A stretch of 64,000 bases of DNA, from assembly GCF_965201005.1 (NCBI RefSeq), contig NZ_OZ241747.1:2480001-2544000 (forward strand), written 5' to 3'. The notes beneath the pieces are model-generated. The model made no database searches and was not told where the DNA came from. It worked only from the letters and a program-made list of their open reading frames with translations. Position numbers and translations under genes: made by a program. This document shows, piece by piece, positions 61,048 to 64,000 of the stretch (positions are counted from its first letter, which is position 1; each line of letters starts with the position of its first letter). The DNA comes from Mucilaginibacter_A sp965201005. Its GTDB lineage: Bacteria > Bacteroidota > Bacteroidia > Sphingobacteriales > Sphingobacteriaceae.

Positions 61048-61055
61048 TAGCTTTG
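61048..61055 (+). promoter_or_regulatory. Candidate -7 box for secDF
   Basis: TAGCTTTG is a perfect TAnnTTTG element 52 bp before the secDF ATG, in a 111-bp intergenic gap. No clear -33 partner. Confidence 0.5.
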
Positions 61056-61107
61056 CCGTCTTGTAAAAAACCCCTTAAACAACAAAATACTATACATTTA
61101 ACAGCAC

Positions 61108-64000
61108 ATGCAAAGTAAAGGAGTAATTAAATTCTTCGCCATTGTTCTGGCTATTGTTTGCCTCTATCAGCTATCCTTTACGTGGGTGGCGCAACATGTA
61201 GAAAATAATGCCAGAAATTATGCCAAAGGCAATCCCGCTAAGGAAAGGTCTTATCTTGATTCTATCGCCACGCAACCGGTTTATCCCCTTTTTAACCACA
61301 CTTATCAATACTGCAAAGACAAAGAGTTGGCTTTAGGTTTGGATTTGAAGGGCGGAATGAACGTTACGATGCAGATTTCGCTGGCCGAACTGGTAAAATC
61401 ATTATCAGACAACAGCACTGATCCGGCTTTTAACCAGGCTTTATCCGCAGCAGAAACAGAATCTAAAAACAGCCAGACAGATTACATCACGCTTTTTGTA
61501 AATGCTTTTGAAAAAATCAACCCGAACGGAAAGCTGGCACCCATCTTTTCTACCAAAGAAAGCCAGAGCCGCATTAAATTTGATGCTTCCAACAATGATG
61601 TAAAACGTTATTTGCAGGATGAATCCAAAAGCGCGGTTGACCGTTCTTTTAACATTTTGCGTAACCGTATTGATAAATTTGGCGTAACGGCCCCAAATAT
61701 TCAGTTACAAAGCGGTTCAAACCGTATCCTGATTGAGTTGCCGGGTATTTCAGAAGCCAATACAGACCGTGTCCGTAAACTATTGCAGGGTTCTGCCAAA
61801 CTGGAGTTTTACGAAACTTTTGACAATTCTGAGATTGTAAATTTGCTGGCCAATATCAACAACATACTTGCGGCAAAAGCAAAACTGGCAACCAATGCCA
61901 AAAAAGATACGGTAAAAACAGCATCTGCAAAAACGGATACCTCAGCCAACAGCAGTCTGTTAAACAAAGTTGCCAAAAGCAAACTTGCAGACACCAGTTC
62001 AAAATCTTTGCAAAACAATAATCCTGCGGTCAACAGTCCGCTGCTGAACCAGAACATGCTCCGGCCAAACGTTTATGCTTCACAAAATGGTGGCATACAG
62101 GCCGTTCCGGGGCCAGTTGTAGGTTATGCTGCTGTGGGCGACACGGCAAAAGTGAACAAATTGCTGGCCAGTGCCGATGTTAAAGCTGTGATACCGCAAA
62201 ATTTGCGTTTTTTATGGGGTGAAAAAGCCATGCCGCTAAACGAAAACAACAACCAGCGTTTTGGCGATAAAATCCAGCGGATAGAATTGTATGCCATTAA
62301 ATTGAGCGGTGCCGAAGGCGGACCGGTTTTGGCCGGAGATGTAATTGCAGATGCCCGAAATGATTACGATCAAAAAGGCAGCCCGGAAGTACAAATGACC
62401 ATGAACACCGACGGTGCGGCCAAATGGCGGGCGGTTACGGCTGCTGCTGCTGCAGATGCAAACAATAAAAAAGCAATTGCCATCGTGCTGGATGATAATG
62501 TATATTCTGCCCCAACTGTCCAAAACGAAATTTCCGGCGGTGTTTCTTCTATTTCCGGAAGCTTTACAATTGATGATACCAAAGATTTGGCCAATGTGTT
62601 AAAAGCCGGCCGTTTGCCTGCCCCTGCCCGCATTGTGGAAGAAGCTATTGTTGGTCCGTCTTTAGGTCAGGAAGCAATTAGTGCTGGTTTAATTTCCTGC
62701 GTGGTAGGTTTACTGGTGGTACTGGTATTTATGATTGTTTATTATAACCGTGCCGGCACAGTTGCCGTTGTTGCTGTTTTTATCAACGTTTTTTTCTTGT
62801 TTGGTGTGCTGGCAAGCTTAGGCGCGGTCTTAACGTTGCCGGGTATTGCAGGTATCGTGTTGACTTTAGGTGTCGCGGTAGATGCCAACGTGTTGATTTA
62901 CGAACGTGTTCGTGAAGAATTGTCACACGGAAAATCCGTTCGCATTGCAGTTGCCGACGGTTTTAAACACGCTATGCCATCTATTCTGGATTCAAACATC
63001 ACTACTTTTTTAACCGGTATTATATTATATGTGTTTGGCTCAGGCCCGATTTTGGGTTTTGCAACCACCTTGTTAATTGGTATCATCACCTCACTGTTTT
63101 GTTCATTGTTGATTTCCCGTTTAATTTTCGACTGGATGTTGGAAAAAGGCTGGGACATTAAGTTTTCTTATCCTTGGAGTTCACACACATTCAAAAATGC
63201 GCATTATGCATTTGTAAAAAACAGGTTTAAATTTTACATTTTCTCCGGTTTATTTATCCTTGCCGGGTTGATCTCCATCATTACCAGAGGTTTTAGTTTA
63301 GGTGTTGATTTTAAAGGCGGAAGAACGTATGTTGTCCGTTTTGAAAAACCTGTTGATGCGCAGCAAGTGCGTGAAGCTTTAGACAAAACGTATAAATTAA
63401 CCACCGAAGTTAAAACTTTTGGCACCACGAACCCACAATTACGCATCACCACAGCTTACTTGGTTGATGATAACTCTCCTACCGCTGATATCAAAGCCGA
63501 AAGTAAACTTAAGCAGGGTTTAAAATTGGTCAACAACCCAAGCCAGATTATGAGCCAGCAGAAGGTTGGCCCAACGGTAGCAAACGACATTAAAACCAGT
63601 GCTGTTTATTCTGTTATATTTGCCATTTTGGTAATCGCATTATACATCCTTATCCGTTTCCGCAAATGGCAATTTAGTTTGGGGGCTTTGATTGCAACGG
63701 CGCACGATGCATTGCTGGTATTGAGTTTCTTCTCTTTATTTAACGGGATTTTACCTTTTTCGTTAGATATTGACCAGGCATTTATTGCGGCCATTTTAAC
63801 GGTAATCGGTTATTCTATCAACGATACGGTTGTGGTTTTTGACAGGATACGTGAATTCCTCGGCCTGCATCATTCTGCAACTGATAAACCTGAAGAAGTA
63901 ATTAACGATGCCATCAACAGTACTTTGAGTCGAACGATTATTACAGCCTTAACCGTAATTTTTGTACTGATTGTATTATTTATTTTTGGTGGGGAAGTAA
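61108..64000 (+). CDS. secDF: Protein translocase subunit SecDF (partial, runs off the window)
   Basis: A fused SecD-SecF open from ATG 61108 to the window edge (964 codons visible). It has an N-terminal membrane helix, a periplasmic P1 domain from LALGLDLKGGMNVTM, and SecD helices with GVAVDANVLIYERVREEL. A second SecF half has GVDFKGGRTYVV and GYSINDTVVVFDRIREFL. It uses the proton gradient to pull exported proteins through SecYEG. A low-complexity Lys/Ala/Ser insertion lies near residues 250-300, where the GT motif at 61913-61923 encodes VKTAS. Another GT motif is at 62772. Confidence 0.96.
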   Translation, partial: MQSKGVIKFFAIVLAIVCLYQLSFTWVAQHVENNARNYAKGNPAKERSYLDSIATQPVYPLFNHTYQYCKDKELALGLDLKGGMNVTMQISLAELVKSLSDNSTDPAFNQALSAAETESKNSQTDYITLFVNAFEKINPNGKLAPIFSTKESQSRIKFDASNNDVKRYLQDESKSAVDRSFNILRNRIDKFGVTAPNIQLQSGSNRILIELPGISEANTDRVRKLLQGSAKLEFYETFDNSEIVNLLANINNILAAKAKLATNAKKDTVKTASAKTDTSANSSLLNKVAKSKLADTSSKSLQNNNPAVNSPLLNQNMLRPNVYASQNGGIQAVPGPVVGYAAVGDTAKVNKLLASADVKAVIPQNLRFLWGEKAMPLNENNNQRFGDKIQRIELYAIKLSGAEGGPVLAGDVIADARNDYDQKGSPEVQMTMNTDGAAKWRAVTAAAAADANNKKAIAIVLDDNVYSAPTVQNEISGGVSSISGSFTIDDTKDLANVLKAGRLPAPARIVEEAIVGPSLGQEAISAGLISCVVGLLVVLVFMIVYYNRAGTVAVVAVFINVFFLFGVLASLGAVLTLPGIAGIVLTLGVAVDANVLIYERVREELSHGKSVRIAVADGFKHAMPSILDSNITTFLTGIILYVFGSGPILGFATTLLIGIITSLFCSLLISRLIFDWMLEKGWDIKFSYPWSSHTFKNAHYAFVKNRFKFYIFSGLFILAGLISIITRGFSLGVDFKGGRTYVVRFEKPVDAQQVREALDKTYKLTTEVKTFGTTNPQLRITTAYLVDDNSPTADIKAESKLKQGLKLVNNPSQIMSQQKVGPTVANDIKTSAVYSVIFAILVIALYILIRFRKWQFSLGALIATAHDALLVLSFFSLFNGILPFSLDIDQAFIAAILTVIGYSINDTVVVFDRIREFLGLHHSATDKPEEVINDAINSTLSRTIITALTVIFVLIVLFIFGGEV

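Overview
The window is about 57% A+T chromosomal DNA from a member of the Bacteroidota, most likely a Sphingobacteriaceae-type organism such as Mucilaginibacter or Pedobacter. I infer this from the SusC/SusD/SusE outer-membrane system driven by an ECF sigma factor and FecR anti-sigma pair, a gliding-motility (T9SS) C-terminal sorting domain, a Rho factor with an Asn-rich insertion, TAnnTTTG-type -7 promoter boxes, and best-fit protein families throughout. No rRNA, tRNA, CRISPR array, phage or complete insertion sequence was seen.

Layout. 0.3-7 kb: an NAD(P)-binding DUF2867 protein, an AraC regulator with an aldo/keto reductase, a DbpA-like RNA helicase, a one-domain DUF1456 protein and a DisA_N/DAC-like (DACNV-type) sensor protein. 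7.2-7.4 kb: a broken NmrA-like reductase gene. 7.7-17.8 kb (minus strand): a polysaccharide utilisation locus for an alpha-mannan-type glycan, consisting of an ECF sigma factor, FecR, SusC with an STN domain, SusD, SusE and a GH76 lipoprotein. 18.5-22.3 kb: a 1185-residue IgGFc-binding/PKD/CHU_C surface protein and a tiny lipoprotein. 22.4-26.3 kb: an M1 peptidase, HupE/UreJ, an 88-residue unknown and a DUF6702 protein. 26.3-28.2 kb: a GH1-like glycosidase and an SDR enzyme. 28.4-38.2 kb (minus strand): a nearly complete pentose phosphate operon (tkt, rpiB, tal, HAD, gnd, zwf, pgl) with a polyphosphate-type glucokinase and pyrF upstream. 38.4-64 kb: housekeeping genes including rho, pssA, purS, folK, sppA, a PolX-like PHP protein, a heptosyltransferase-like GT9, sixA, dprA, rsmG, an ECF sigma factor, GT2, tgt, lptF/G, EamA, LapA, a hydroxyisobutyrate dehydrogenase-like enzyme, ispE, thyA, a CatB/Vat-like acetyltransferase, a second M1 peptidase, folA and secDF, which runs off the right edge.

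The outstanding signal is not a gene. A short word, AATGCTTCTTTTAYC, occurs about once every 1.5 kb on both strands. I count 40 exact copies of the 11-base core TGCTTCTTTTA or its complement, where chance predicts well under one. A sister form with GT instead of TC in the middle (TRCTGTTTTTA) adds about 25 more. Copies cluster between genes, often as head-to-head pairs inside about 150-bp elements with outer CTGTTTAAA-like arms (seven in the first 18 kb). Solitary copies also sit in frame inside conserved genes (pssA, folK, ispE, polX-like, GT2, GT9, hupE). Density, length and placement resemble the DNA uptake sequences of Neisseria and Pasteurellaceae or a very successful REP/MITE family. I know of no described equivalent in Bacteroidota, and this is my main candidate for an undescribed system.
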